Source of the DNA: Bacteroidaceae bacterium
GTDB lineage: Bacteria; Bacteroidota; Bacteroidia; Bacteroidales; Bacteroidaceae
Length of the DNA stretch: 64,000 bases
Direction: 5' to 3'
Assembly: GCA_900752815.1 (NCBI GenBank)
Contig: CAADWS010000099.1
Coordinates: forward strand, 41,248 to 105,247
The first letter of the stretch is position 1; each line of letters starts with the position of its first letter. Positions 7,443 to 16,329 of the stretch are shown piece by piece. A program made the translations under genes and the position numbers. The notes under the pieces were generated by a model. The model was not told where the DNA came from. It did no database searches and saw only the letters and a program-made list of their open reading frames with translations.

Positions 7443-10354
7443 ATGGATTTACCAAGATGAACAGTATATGGCTATTGCTTCTGGTGTTGATAGGTACTGC
7501 CTGTGCAAGAAAAGAAAATGCCCGTATCACATTGGATATGAATACGGACTGGGCTTTCTATCGTGGGGATGTTGCACACGGTGAAGATGTCGGTCTGGAT
7601 GATTCCCGATGGATACCTGCAACCATTCCTCATATCATGCAATTGGAAAAGAAACATTGCGGTGGGGATGTTATCTACGACGGTATTGGCTGGTATCGCC
7701 GGTATTTCAGACTTCCGGAGAATTATGCGGGTAAACGTATCGCCGTGTCGTTCGAGGGAGTGATGAATGCCTGTGAACTGTTTGTCAATGGTCATAAGGT
7801 GACGGAACACAAGGGAGGGTATGTCGGTTTCACATCGGATATCTCTGATTATGTCAACTGGAACGATGACAACCTCCTGGCTCTGCGTGTGTCTGCCGCA
7901 TATGATTCGCTGACCCCTCCGGGAAAGCCCCAGGATCGTCTGGATTTTTATTATTACAGTGGAATCTACAGGGATGTGAAGATGATTGTCACCGACAAGC
8001 TACATATCTCCGACGAACTGGAGGCGGATGAAGTGGCGGGCGGTGGACTTTTCATCACTTACCCGAAAGTGGAGAAGGAAGAAGCTTTGGTGGCTGTCCG
8101 TACCAGCCTGAAGAACGGTCATGGGGAATGCCGCAATGGGGTGTTGCAGTCCGTGCTGAGGGATGAGGAAGGAAAGGTGGTCGCAGAACAGGAGAATCCG
8201 TTCTCACTGGAAGGTGGAGACGACTGTTGTCTGGAGCAGACCCTGACTGTCAGTAAGCCACTTCTTTGGCATCCCTATCATCCGCACCTTTATGAACTGG
8301 AGTGTCAGGTGAAGGTGGACGGTAAGACGGTCGACTCCCGTACGGAAACAATAGGTATCCGTACCATCCGATACGACCGCGACAAAGGTTTCTTTATCAA
8401 CGGTGAACATCTTTACCTGGTCGGGGCCAACCGCCATCAGTCGTTCCCGTATGTAGGGGATGCGGCTTCCAATTCCATGCAGGAACGTGATGTGATCGAC
8501 ATGAAACGGGGTGGTTATAATGCCGTGCGTGCCGCCCATTATCCCCAGGACCCGGCTTTTCTTGCCGCTTGCGACAGGTACGGACTGCTGGTGGTTGAAT
8601 GTATTCCCGGATGGCAATATTTCAACGAGGATCCGGTATTTACCGAACGGCTTTGCCAGGTGGCCAGACAGATGATTCGTCGCGACCGTAACCATCCGTC
8701 CATAGTCCTTTGGGAGACTGCGCTGAATGAGACGCATTATCCGTTGGAGGTGGTCAAAGCCATTTATCGGATTGCCCATGAAGAGTATCCCGGCAATCAG
8801 ATGTATACATCTGCCGACTATTTCAGCCATGAAGAGACGGAACCTTACTATGACGTTTTCTATAAACAGGTGGGCCGTTTCCCGAAGGACGGGAATGTGA
8901 TGAGTAATTACCTGGACGACCAGATTGCTGTCAAGCCGCTCCTTACGCGTGAATGGGGTGACGGAGTAGGTGAAAAACCGCGTGTACGCCTGGATGAGAA
9001 TGAAGAGGAGCAGATGAAGCAATGCCGCGGACGTTTCCAGCAGCTGATAGGGAAAGGCTATTTCGACTGGTGCATGCTGGATGCCAATCCGCGTATGGGC
9101 GGCCATTTCTTGTGGAGTTACAACGACTATAACCGGGGGGCGGAAGAGTATACGATGTTCTGTGGTGTGGTCGATGTGAACCGTTATCCGAAGTTCAGCT
9201 ACTACATGATGCAGAGCATGCGTCCGAAAGAAGTCTCTCAACCGGGACTTTATGAGGGGCCGATGGTACATATCGCTTCTTTCAACTCCTCGGAGAAATA
9301 CATCTCATCGACAACCGATATACCGGTCTTTTCTAATTGCGATGAAGTTCGTCTTTACCGGAATGGGAAACTGATCGGACAGCAGACACGGGAAGCGCAG
9401 AAGGATACTTATGGAGCCATCATCGAAAAGGGCGGAAGTCCGCTCTATCTCTTCAATGCCGGTGGCTATGAAAGCGGAGAACTGAAAGCAGAAGGCGTGG
9501 TGGACGGGAAAGTAGTTACCACTCATACGGTCCGTACTCCGGGTGCACCTCATCATGTGGAAGTGGTTGTTCCCGATCATCCTGTCATTCCGGTTGCAGA
9601 CGGTAGCGATATGATTCCGGTCTATTTCATCATCTGCGATGAAAACGGTACAAGAGTAAACACTTCAGATGCGGAGATTCGTATTACTGTTACTGGTGAG
9701 GGTACATTGATAGGTGACGGTATCCGCCGGATCGGCATCAACCCGCAGCGCGTAGAAGGGGGCGTTGGATTTGCTTTTGTCCGCACAACCAAGAAGGCTG
9801 GACGGATTACCCTGACGGCTACATCGGAGGGACTGCAGAGCGGTAAAACGGAGATTACTACCCGTCGTTTTGAAGGAGAATACCTGCCGGACGGTTACCA
9901 TCGTCCTTTTACCGGCAATGAGGAAGATGGTGTAGTTGTCAAGCCGACCCGTTGGGACAAACAGATATTGGAAAGGCCGGTAGCGGAAATTGAATCGGTT
10001 AAGGTTTCCTCCACCCAAGACGGTTATCCGGAATCGAACCTGACCGACAGTGATGATTTCAGTTGGTGGATTGCCGGCGAGGATACTTTTCCGCAGGTCA
10101 TCACACTGACACTAACAGAGCCGACGGATATCATCGCCAGCCGCATCCGTTTCCAGAAAGACAGTTCTTCATATAAGCATCGGGTAGAGGTCTCGGAAGA
10201 CGGGGCTTCGTGGGAACTTCTGTATGAGCGTGAATGTACGGGTTGGGATTTTAAACCGGTACGTCTGGGAAAGAAACTCAGATACTTTCGGCTGACTATA
10301 GACGATGTGTCGGAGGTAAGAGCAGGACTGGCGGAAATTACACTTTTTAAATAG
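7439..10354 (+). CDS. GH2 family exo-glycosidase (beta-galactosidase-like) lipoprotein with C-terminal F5/8 domain
   Basis: About 971 residues. I take the ATG at 7439, which overlaps the GH35 stop as ATGA. It encodes a lipoprotein signal (LLLLVLIGTAC), so the enzyme is probably membrane-anchored. Order: jelly-roll sugar-binding domain (DGIGWYRRYFRLP, FEGVMNACELFVNG), immunoglobulin-like domain, TIM barrel with GANRHQSFPYVGD, acid/base in LWETALNETHYP and nucleophile in LLTREWGDG, two beta domains, and a last 120 residues like an F5/8 type C (CBM32-like) module (GYPESNLTDSD, IRFQKDSSSYKHRVEVSEDG). The usual LGNE motif is ALNE here. GH2 covers beta-galactosidase, -glucuronidase and -mannosidase activities; pairing with GH35 favours beta-galactoside, but this is inference. 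Its 3' end is duplicated in decayed form at 10809-11058. Confidence 0.85.
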   Translation: MNGFTKMNSIWLLLLVLIGTACARKENARITLDMNTDWAFYRGDVAHGEDVGLDDSRWIPATIPHIMQLEKKHCGGDVIYDGIGWYRRYFRLPENYAGKRIAVSFEGVMNACELFVNGHKVTEHKGGYVGFTSDISDYVNWNDDNLLALRVSAAYDSLTPPGKPQDRLDFYYYSGIYRDVKMIVTDKLHISDELEADEVAGGGLFITYPKVEKEEALVAVRTSLKNGHGECRNGVLQSVLRDEEGKVVAEQENPFSLEGGDDCCLEQTLTVSKPLLWHPYHPHLYELECQVKVDGKTVDSRTETIGIRTIRYDRDKGFFINGEHLYLVGANRHQSFPYVGDAASNSMQERDVIDMKRGGYNAVRAAHYPQDPAFLAACDRYGLLVVECIPGWQYFNEDPVFTERLCQVARQMIRRDRNHPSIVLWETALNETHYPLEVVKAIYRIAHEEYPGNQMYTSADYFSHEETEPYYDVFYKQVGRFPKDGNVMSNYLDDQIAVKPLLTREWGDGVGEKPRVRLDENEEEQMKQCRGRFQQLIGKGYFDWCMLDANPRMGGHFLWSYNDYNRGAEEYTMFCGVVDVNRYPKFSYYMMQSMRPKEVSQPGLYEGPMVHIASFNSSEKYISSTTDIPVFSNCDEVRLYRNGKLIGQQTREAQKDTYGAIIEKGGSPLYLFNAGGYESGELKAEGVVDGKVVTTHTVRTPGAPHHVEVVVPDHPVIPVADGSDMIPVYFIICDENGTRVNTSDAEIRITVTGEGTLIGDGIRRIGINPQRVEGGVGFAFVRTTKKAGRITLTATSEGLQSGKTEITTRRFEGEYLPDGYHRPFTGNEEDGVVVKPTRWDKQILERPVAEIESVKVSSTQDGYPESNLTDSDDFSWWIAGEDTFPQVITLTLTEPTDIIASRIRFQKDSSSYKHRVEVSEDGASWELLYERECTGWDFKPVRLGKKLRYFRLTIDDVSEVRAGLAEITLFK

Positions 10355-10391
10355 CCAGGTGTAATAGAGGAATAGGTAAGATAGGAGCATC

Positions 10392-10640
10392 ATGATGTTC
10401 TTGTATAGAAATTTTGCTCTGTTCCTTCAGTCAATCAGTAATAAACATTTGAATGAATTGGTTGCTACGGATAATGGTGATCCTACATCATTCACTCCGT
10501 TCCAAAGTGCTGAACGGGAGTCGTTCAACGGTTTGGCATTGGCTATTGTTCGAGGGAAGGAAGGAATTGCAGGGAAGATGCAGGTAAAAGTAAGTGGAGC
10601 TGGTCTGGAATCTGCTTCGATAGAAATTGAAGTGAAATAA
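10392..10640 (+). pseudogene. C-terminal fragment of a second GH2 enzyme
   Basis: A short open frame whose last ~60 residues (NELVATDNGDPTSFTPFQSA, then FNGLALAIVRGKEGIAGKMQV) match the C-terminal beta domain found at the end of many Bacteroidetes GH2 beta-galactosidases. The preceding residues do not fit and the catalytic parts are absent. The sequence differs from the GH2 gene just upstream, so it comes from another GH2 gene that once lay here. The apparent start codon at 10392 is probably fortuitous. Confidence 0.7.
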
Positions 10641-10655
10641 AAGAAAGAAGAAAAG

Positions 10656-10785
10656 GATGCAGCCGGTGAGACAGAAGGCTGAATCCTGTCTCGATTCGGA
10701 GATGGGAACTGGTTGGTGATTTCCATCCGTTCGAAACCCTATCAGGATGCCGCAGAGATGAAGAAAAAGGAATATAGGCAATGGA
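10656..10785 (+). pseudogene. Decayed, internally deleted copy of a GH35 3' end
   Basis: By eye, 10656-10725 aligns with about 6942-7025 of the GH35 gene (shared GACAGAAGGCTG and TCGATTCG tracts), and 10734-10785 aligns with about 7342-7395 (shared ATGAAGAA with GGAAT). The roughly 320 bp between them in the intact gene are missing, and in-frame stops are present. It cannot encode a protein. It lies directly before a decayed GH2 3' end, the same order as the intact GH35-GH2 pair. Confidence 0.7.
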
Positions 10786-10808
10786 TACGTATAATAAAAA
10801 TCAGTCAT

Positions 10809-11058
10809 ATTGACTTTGAAAGAGTCTACAGAGATTATCGCCAGCCGTATCCGTTTTCCGAAAGACAGTTCTTCGTATAAGCATCGGTTAGAGGTTTCGG
10901 AAGACGGATCTTCGTGGAAACTTCTGTATAAGCGTGAATGTACGGGTTGAGATTTTAAGTCTGTACAGATGAATAAGAGACTGAAGTATTTCAGGATAAC
11001 AATCGAAGATGCTTCCGAGGGGCGTGCCGGACTGGCTGAAGTGACTTTATACAAATAG
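10809..11058 (+). pseudogene. Decayed duplicate of the GH2 C-terminal F5/8 module
   Basis: This 250-bp stretch aligns without large gaps to 10105-10354, the last 250 bp of the GH2 gene (shared runs ATCGCCAGCCG, AAAGACAGTTCTTC, CGTGAATGTACGGGTTG), and ends with a stop at the equivalent place. A tryptophan codon has become TGA (ACGGGTTGA, near 10950). With the GH35-derived fragment just upstream, it records a former tandem copy of the GH35-GH2 pair. Confidence 0.8.
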
Positions 11059-11121
11059 AGTAAAAAATAGTCGGGATTTACTTAGAGTGATTGGTGCAAT
11101 AATATAATATAATGTAAGGAG

Positions 11122-13398
11122 ATGAAGAAGTTTGTGTGTTTGATTGCGGTATTCCTTTTGTGCAGCCATTTGTCTGCACGGGAATACCATGTGTCCGTAA
11201 AAGGAAAGGATACAAATGTGGGCAGTTTGTCTGCACCGCTGCGAACTATTCAGGCGGCTGCTGACAAGGCGATGCCGGGCGATGTGATTACCGTGCATGA
11301 AGGAATTTATCGGGAACGGGTGGTACCGCCTCGTGGCGGTGAATCGGACGAGAAACGTATCATTTATCAAGCTGCACCGGGCGAACGGGTGGTTATTAGC
11401 GGTTCGGAACGGGTTAAGGGTTGGGAAAAAGTACAAGACAATGCGTGGAAGTTGACTTTGCCTGATTCGTTCTTTGGCGAGAGCAATCCGTTTGACGAAC
11501 AGATATATGGCAGTTGGTATCGTGGCAAAGGACGTCCGAACCACACAGGAATGGTGCTTCTTGAGGGGAAACGTATCCGTGAGACGTTTTCGTTAGAAGA
11601 TGTGTTGCAGCCACTTGATGGCAAACAACCGCATTGGTATGCCGAAGCCGACGGCAACGGTGGCCCTGTATTGATGAATTTCGAATGGGTAGAGCCGGTG
11701 GGTGGCAAACGGCAGACTTCCATGCATGCTTCGGTAAAAGGGGGCGATGCGGCTATTTGCATTACGATTGTCAACCGATGGCCTTTCGGTTATTTGAAAG
11801 ATGGGTCAGAGATGTATTTCGACCAGGTGGATTTTGGTACAGGTTCGGATACACTGATTTTTCAGGCGGCTACATTAGGCAAGGGGGGAACAGTCGAAAT
11901 GCGTTTGGATACGCCTGATGGGGAATTGTTGGGAACCTCGCAGGTGACGAATACGGGTGACTGGGAGAAGTTCGAAGAGTTCTGCCTTCCGATGAAACGA
12001 GTGCTGGAGGGCAAACACAACCTCTGTTTGGTCGTTCGTGCGCCGGAGTTGCCTGAAAAGGGGAAGACTTCTATCTGGGCACAGTTCCCTGATAGTGTGA
12101 ATCCCAATAAGGCAGGTGTGGAGATTACAGTTCGTCCGCAAGTCTTTTATCCGGAGAAGACAGGGATAGACTATATCACTGTCCGCGGATTTATTCTGGA
12201 GAATGCCGCTACTAACTGGGCACCTCCCTCAGCCGAACAGCCAGGTCTGATCGGACCGCGCTGGGCAAAAGGATGGGTGATTGAAGCCAATACCATCCGT
12301 AACTCCCGTTGTGCCGGTATTTCGTTGGGCAGACCGACATTCGGCCATTCGCATCATTACCGTTTCATGCCTCCGAGAGTCTATCCGGAAGCGGATGGAG
12401 GGCAGACGGAACAGCAGTTGTTGGATTATTTCGCCCATGCTTCTTGGAATAAAGAGGATGCCGGATTCCATGTCATTCGCAACAATCATATTTATGATTG
12501 CGGACAAGCGGGAATTGTCGGTTGCAGCGGCGCTGCTTTCAGTGTGATAGAGGGTAATGAAATTCATGATATATGTTTGGACGAGACTTTCGAAGGCGAC
12601 GAGATGGCGGGTATCAAGTTGCACTTTGCCGTGGATGCCATCATCAGAGACAATCATATCTATAACACCATCCGTGGTTTGTGGCTCGACTGGGGTTCGC
12701 AAGGTATGCAGGTGACGGGCAATCTGTTTCACGACAACAACGTGCAGGAGGATATTTTCATAGAGGTTTGTCACGGCCCGATACTTTTGGCAAACAATAT
12801 CCTGTTGTCCGGCTATTCGCTGAATCTGTCGCAAGGGATTGCCGGGGTACACAATCTGGTGACGGGTAAGGTGTTTGCCGGATTAGACCGTTGCGCCGGG
12901 GGTAGGTATTCTTTTTTTTACGAACCGCATGGGACGGTCTCGGTCGGCAATGTGCGGAATATGGGAGGTGACTTGCAATGGGTGAACAACCATTTCGCCC
13001 AAAAGGCCTCTTTGGGTAACTGGGACGAATGCCTGCTACCTATCCGTTACAAAGGCAACCTGTTTACGGCAGGGGCACATCCCGACAAGCGGGAAAAAGA
13101 TTTTGTGGAGGCTTCCGGTTTTGACTCTGCTATCCGTTTGGAGCAGCGTGCTGACGGTTGGTATCTGAAGATGAATGTCCCCCAGGAAGGTATCACGAAT
13201 CCGAAAAGCCGGTTAGTGACTACCGAAACATTGGATAAGGCGATTATCCCTCAACAAGCATTTGTGAATCCGGATGATAGTCCCATTGCCATCGACAAGG
13301 ACTATTTGGGAAATAAGCGGAATGCTGTGCATCCTTACCCGGGACCGATAGAGGTGGAGAAAAGCGGTGCGCAGGAATGGAAAGTCTGGCCTAAATGA
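11122..13398 (+). CDS. GH120-like secreted beta-helix glycosidase (putative beta-xylosidase) with CBM6-like insert
   Basis: A 758-residue protein with a clean signal peptide (CLIAVFLLCSHLSA) and an AAGGAG ribosome site before the ATG. Residues about 20-120 (GSLSAPLRTIQAAADKAMPG, HEGIYRERV) and about 330-600 (IDYITVRGFILENAATNWAP, QPGLIGPRWAKGW, IYDCGQAGIVGCSGAAFSVI, GIKLHFAVDAIIRDN, LWLDWGSQGMQVTGN) form a right-handed parallel beta-helix closely like GH120, the family of Thermoanaerobacterium XylC beta-xylosidase. Between them, about residues 200-320 read as an inserted carbohydrate-binding module of CBM6 type (EMYFDQVDFG, EMRLDTPDGELLGT). The family call is by sequence pattern; the substrate is inferred. 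It follows the decayed GH35/GH2 fragments and precedes GH43 on the same strand. Confidence 0.75.
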   Translation: MKKFVCLIAVFLLCSHLSAREYHVSVKGKDTNVGSLSAPLRTIQAAADKAMPGDVITVHEGIYRERVVPPRGGESDEKRIIYQAAPGERVVISGSERVKGWEKVQDNAWKLTLPDSFFGESNPFDEQIYGSWYRGKGRPNHTGMVLLEGKRIRETFSLEDVLQPLDGKQPHWYAEADGNGGPVLMNFEWVEPVGGKRQTSMHASVKGGDAAICITIVNRWPFGYLKDGSEMYFDQVDFGTGSDTLIFQAATLGKGGTVEMRLDTPDGELLGTSQVTNTGDWEKFEEFCLPMKRVLEGKHNLCLVVRAPELPEKGKTSIWAQFPDSVNPNKAGVEITVRPQVFYPEKTGIDYITVRGFILENAATNWAPPSAEQPGLIGPRWAKGWVIEANTIRNSRCAGISLGRPTFGHSHHYRFMPPRVYPEADGGQTEQQLLDYFAHASWNKEDAGFHVIRNNHIYDCGQAGIVGCSGAAFSVIEGNEIHDICLDETFEGDEMAGIKLHFAVDAIIRDNHIYNTIRGLWLDWGSQGMQVTGNLFHDNNVQEDIFIEVCHGPILLANNILLSGYSLNLSQGIAGVHNLVTGKVFAGLDRCAGGRYSFFYEPHGTVSVGNVRNMGGDLQWVNNHFAQKASLGNWDECLLPIRYKGNLFTAGAHPDKREKDFVEASGFDSAIRLEQRADGWYLKMNVPQEGITNPKSRLVTTETLDKAIIPQQAFVNPDDSPIAIDKDYLGNKRNAVHPYPGPIEVEKSGAQEWKVWPK

Positions 13399-13490
13399 TT
13401 GATATGAAATCTATAAACGAAGGAAGTCTGAGGACGATATTGATGTATAGAATCAAGAAAAACAGTAGAAACAAATAAATACGTGTTACG

Positions 13491-14890
13491 GTGAAAAAAA
13501 AGATATTTTTAGGAATCGGGTGCTCTTTTTTACTGGTAGCGCTAGTAGCTTGTACTTCTAATCAGAAAAAAAACGAAACAGGAATAACGGCGGACAGGAT
13601 GTTGAATCCGATTTCTCCTCCCGGGTTATATATTGCGGATCCAGAAGTCCGACCAATGCCTGACGGTAGGATTTATGTGTACGGTTCACGTGATGAACCC
13701 GAACATGTTTGGTGTTCCCATTCTTATAATGTATTGTCTACTTCCGACCTGATTCATTGGAATGTGGAGCAGATGTCGTTTGCGACTACCGGTAAAGGGA
13801 AACAAACGAATTATACTGACCGAACGCTGTATGCTCCGGATTGTATTTATCATAACGGGAAATATTACCTGTATTATTGTTTGGAGGGAGGTGGTGAGGA
13901 CGAAGGTGTGGCTGTGTCTTCCTCTCCGTATGGCCCCTTTAAAGAGGGTATGAAAATCGAAGGTATCAGCGGAATCGACCCGTCGGTTTTCATTGACGAT
14001 GACGGACAGGGGTATCTGTTCTGGGGGCAAGGGTATGCGAAAGGAGCTAAATTGAGCAAGGATATGCTGACGATTGAGGGAGCCGTGCACGACAGTTTGC
14101 TGACGTATGAGGAGCATGCTTTTAATGAAGCAAGTTCTGTTCGGAAACGAAACGGAATTTATTATTATATATATGGGGGCACCAACGGCACGGAGAATCT
14201 AATTGTGCAACATTAAACTATGCAACAGCAACTTCTCCTTTCGGACCGTACACCTATCGAGGAGTTATCATCGACAATTGGGGCAGCAATCGGAGGATAG
14301 TCAATAATCATGGTTGTATCTTTGAAGTGGACGGTCAATGGTATATTGCCTACCATCGGCCTACGCACGGAGGAGCAATGATGCGCAAGGCATGTTTGGA
14401 ACCTATTACCTTCAATCCGGACGGCACTATTCAAGAAGTAGAAATGACAACGCAAGGTATTGGCGGACCGATGTCTCCATTGTTGCGGATGGATGCAGCA
14501 AGAGCCTGTCTGATGGGAGGACATGTTACTGTAGTCGCCCGTTATCCGAAATATGACATTCCCGTAGAATATTTGGCGGAAATAAGAGATGGTGATTATG
14601 CTTATTGGAAATACTACGATTTCGATCAAGCGGAAGTGAAACGTTTCATCTGCAAAACATGGGATAATAACCGTGCTGCCAAGATTGAGCTGCGTTTGGA
14701 TAGTCCGGAAGGAGAATTGATAGGTGTCTGCGAGTTGGAACCGATGCAAGGTGAGACTGCCTATGTATTACATGAATCATCAGTCAAATCGGTAAAAGGC
14801 AAACATGCCCTCGTAATGGTTTTCAGAGGTGATCCTCTTGCAAAAGAAGAAGACATAATGAATCTGGAATGGTTTATTTTTACCGAATAA
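13491..14890 (+). pseudogene. GH43 lipoprotein with CBM6, broken by one frameshift
   Basis: Starts with GTG at 13491 and a lipoprotein signal (FLLVALVAC). The five-bladed propeller motifs are present: IADPEVRPMPDGRIYVYG with the catalytic base aspartate, GIDPSVFIDDDGQGYLFW with the modulating aspartate, HAFNEASSV with the acid glutamate. The frame then stops at 14216, but the neighbouring frame continues from about 14192 with CATLNYATATSPFGPY through the propeller end to a CBM6 module ending at 14890. The shift, at about 14185-14195, fits loss of one base, and the joined product would be about 466 residues. Members act on beta-xylosides, alpha-arabinofuranosides or galactofuranosides; subfamily not assigned. 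Real inactivation or sequencing error cannot be separated here. Confidence 0.8.
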
Positions 14891-14961
14891 GCCTCCTAAA
14901 AAGTAAAATGTGTAGCCGTCTGTTGGATGATAAGATTATTGAAAAAGTCTGTAACTGCTAT

Positions 14962-15075
14962 AACATCTGCCGTCATGGGAAGGCAGCTCCGCAGCCCGAG
15001 TTTTATTTGCCGGAATATTGGTCGAACTTCGGAATGGGTGGGAAGGATGTTTTGGTGTTGGGATTGCGTCAGTTA
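14962..15075 (+). pseudogene. Third GH35-derived 3' fragment
   Basis: About 112 bp aligning by eye with 7192-7305 of the GH35 gene: the region coding for the GHNIGRHWEAGPQREFYLPE segment and the following VLVLGLRQ. Here it reads CHGKAAPQPEFYLPEYWSNF then DVLVLGLRQ, in an open frame that ends at 15090. No catalytic sequence is present. It lies in the 360-bp gap between GH43 and the alkaline phosphatase; nothing else is recognised in that gap. Confidence 0.7.
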
Positions 15076-15250
15076 TCCCATAGTGTATAATGATGCGTTG
15101 TTTGTGAGCGAGAAAAATGAATATGTGTGGTGGTATGTTGTGGAACGAACCACATTCCGAACATCCATTTATAGTTTGTAACACAATGATGAATTGTATA
15201 TGATTTGTGTCTTATTTAGTGATATAATGGAATTAATGAATTAAGAATAG

Positions 15251-16309
15251 ATGAAAAAATTATTTAATTGTGCAGTATTGTGGCTTGCTTTTGCAAGCAT
15301 GGCCTTAGCCAAAAGCCCGAAAAATATCATTATTATGATTGGTGACGGGATGGGAATCAACCAGATTCAAGCTGCTTATACGCAGAATGGCGGACACCTG
15401 AACATGACAGACCGTTGTCCTTTTGTTGGCTTGCGTCGAACGAACTCCGCCAATAGTTACACAACCGATTCGGCTGCCGGTGGAACGGCTATTGCCACAG
15501 GCACGAAAACGAACAACGGAATGGTCGGTATGACTCCGGACAGTGTCCCGTTGAACTCGATTATCCGGTTGGCTACTTTGAAAGGCTTATCGACGGGAGT
15601 TATTGCTACCAGTTCGTTGACTGATGCTACTCCGGCCTCTTTCGTGGCCCATCAACCTTCACGTTATATGCAGGAAGAAATTGCGGCAGATTATTTGAAT
15701 AGCGACATCAATCTTTTCATTGGTGGCGGGAGAAAATATTTTGAGCGGCGGAAAGACGGCCGGAACATATCGGAAGAAATGGAGGAAAAGGGTTACGAGG
15801 TAGTTTATTCCTTGGCTGAAGCTAAGGATATTTCCGGTAATCTGGGCGTGTTGCTTTCCGAAGACGGGATGGAACCAGTTGATAAGCGAGAAAATGGCTT
15901 TCTGGCAAATGCTACGGAATTGGCGATAGAGCAATTGTCGGAAAATAAGAAAGGCTTTGTCCTGATGGTGGAAGGTTCCCAAATAGATTGGGGTGGACAT
16001 AATAACGACCAGGAATACATGGTAGGCGAGACCATTGACTTTGACCGGGCGGTAGGCAAAGCGCTCGATTTTGCAGAAAAAGACGGAAACACATTGGTGG
16101 TTATCACGGCGGACCATGAAACTGGTGGTATTGCTATCCATGGTGGTGACTATGACAAGAAAGAGGTTACAGTGAAATATACAACGGGTGGACATTCGGC
16201 TTCCCCTGTCCCGTTTTTCTCTTACGGACCTGGTGCTGAACAGTTTGCCGGCTTTAAAGACAATACGGCCTCTTTCCATTTGATGAAAAAACTGTTGGGA
16301 ATAAAATAA
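15251..16309 (+). CDS. Secreted alkaline phosphatase
   Basis: A 352-residue protein with signal peptide (AVLWLAFASMALA) and the alkaline phosphatase core: IIIMIGDGMG (metal-binding aspartate), TDSAAGGTAIATG with the nucleophile serine, VEGSQIDWGGHNND and ITADHETGG supplying zinc/magnesium ligands, and a late GGHSASPVPFF. It is shorter than Escherichia coli PhoA (about 450 residues) but similar to other compact Bacteroidetes members. The product would act in the periplasm or outside. Its position among mannosidases suggests removal of phosphate from mannose-phosphate decorations as in yeast mannan, which is inference; simple phosphate scavenging is the alternative. Confidence 0.9.
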   Translation: MKKLFNCAVLWLAFASMALAKSPKNIIIMIGDGMGINQIQAAYTQNGGHLNMTDRCPFVGLRRTNSANSYTTDSAAGGTAIATGTKTNNGMVGMTPDSVPLNSIIRLATLKGLSTGVIATSSLTDATPASFVAHQPSRYMQEEIAADYLNSDINLFIGGGRKYFERRKDGRNISEEMEEKGYEVVYSLAEAKDISGNLGVLLSEDGMEPVDKRENGFLANATELAIEQLSENKKGFVLMVEGSQIDWGGHNNDQEYMVGETIDFDRAVGKALDFAEKDGNTLVVITADHETGGIAIHGGDYDKKEVTVKYTTGGHSASPVPFFSYGPGAEQFAGFKDNTASFHLMKKLLGIK

Positions 16310-16329
16310 GTATTAAAATAGTATTCGTA

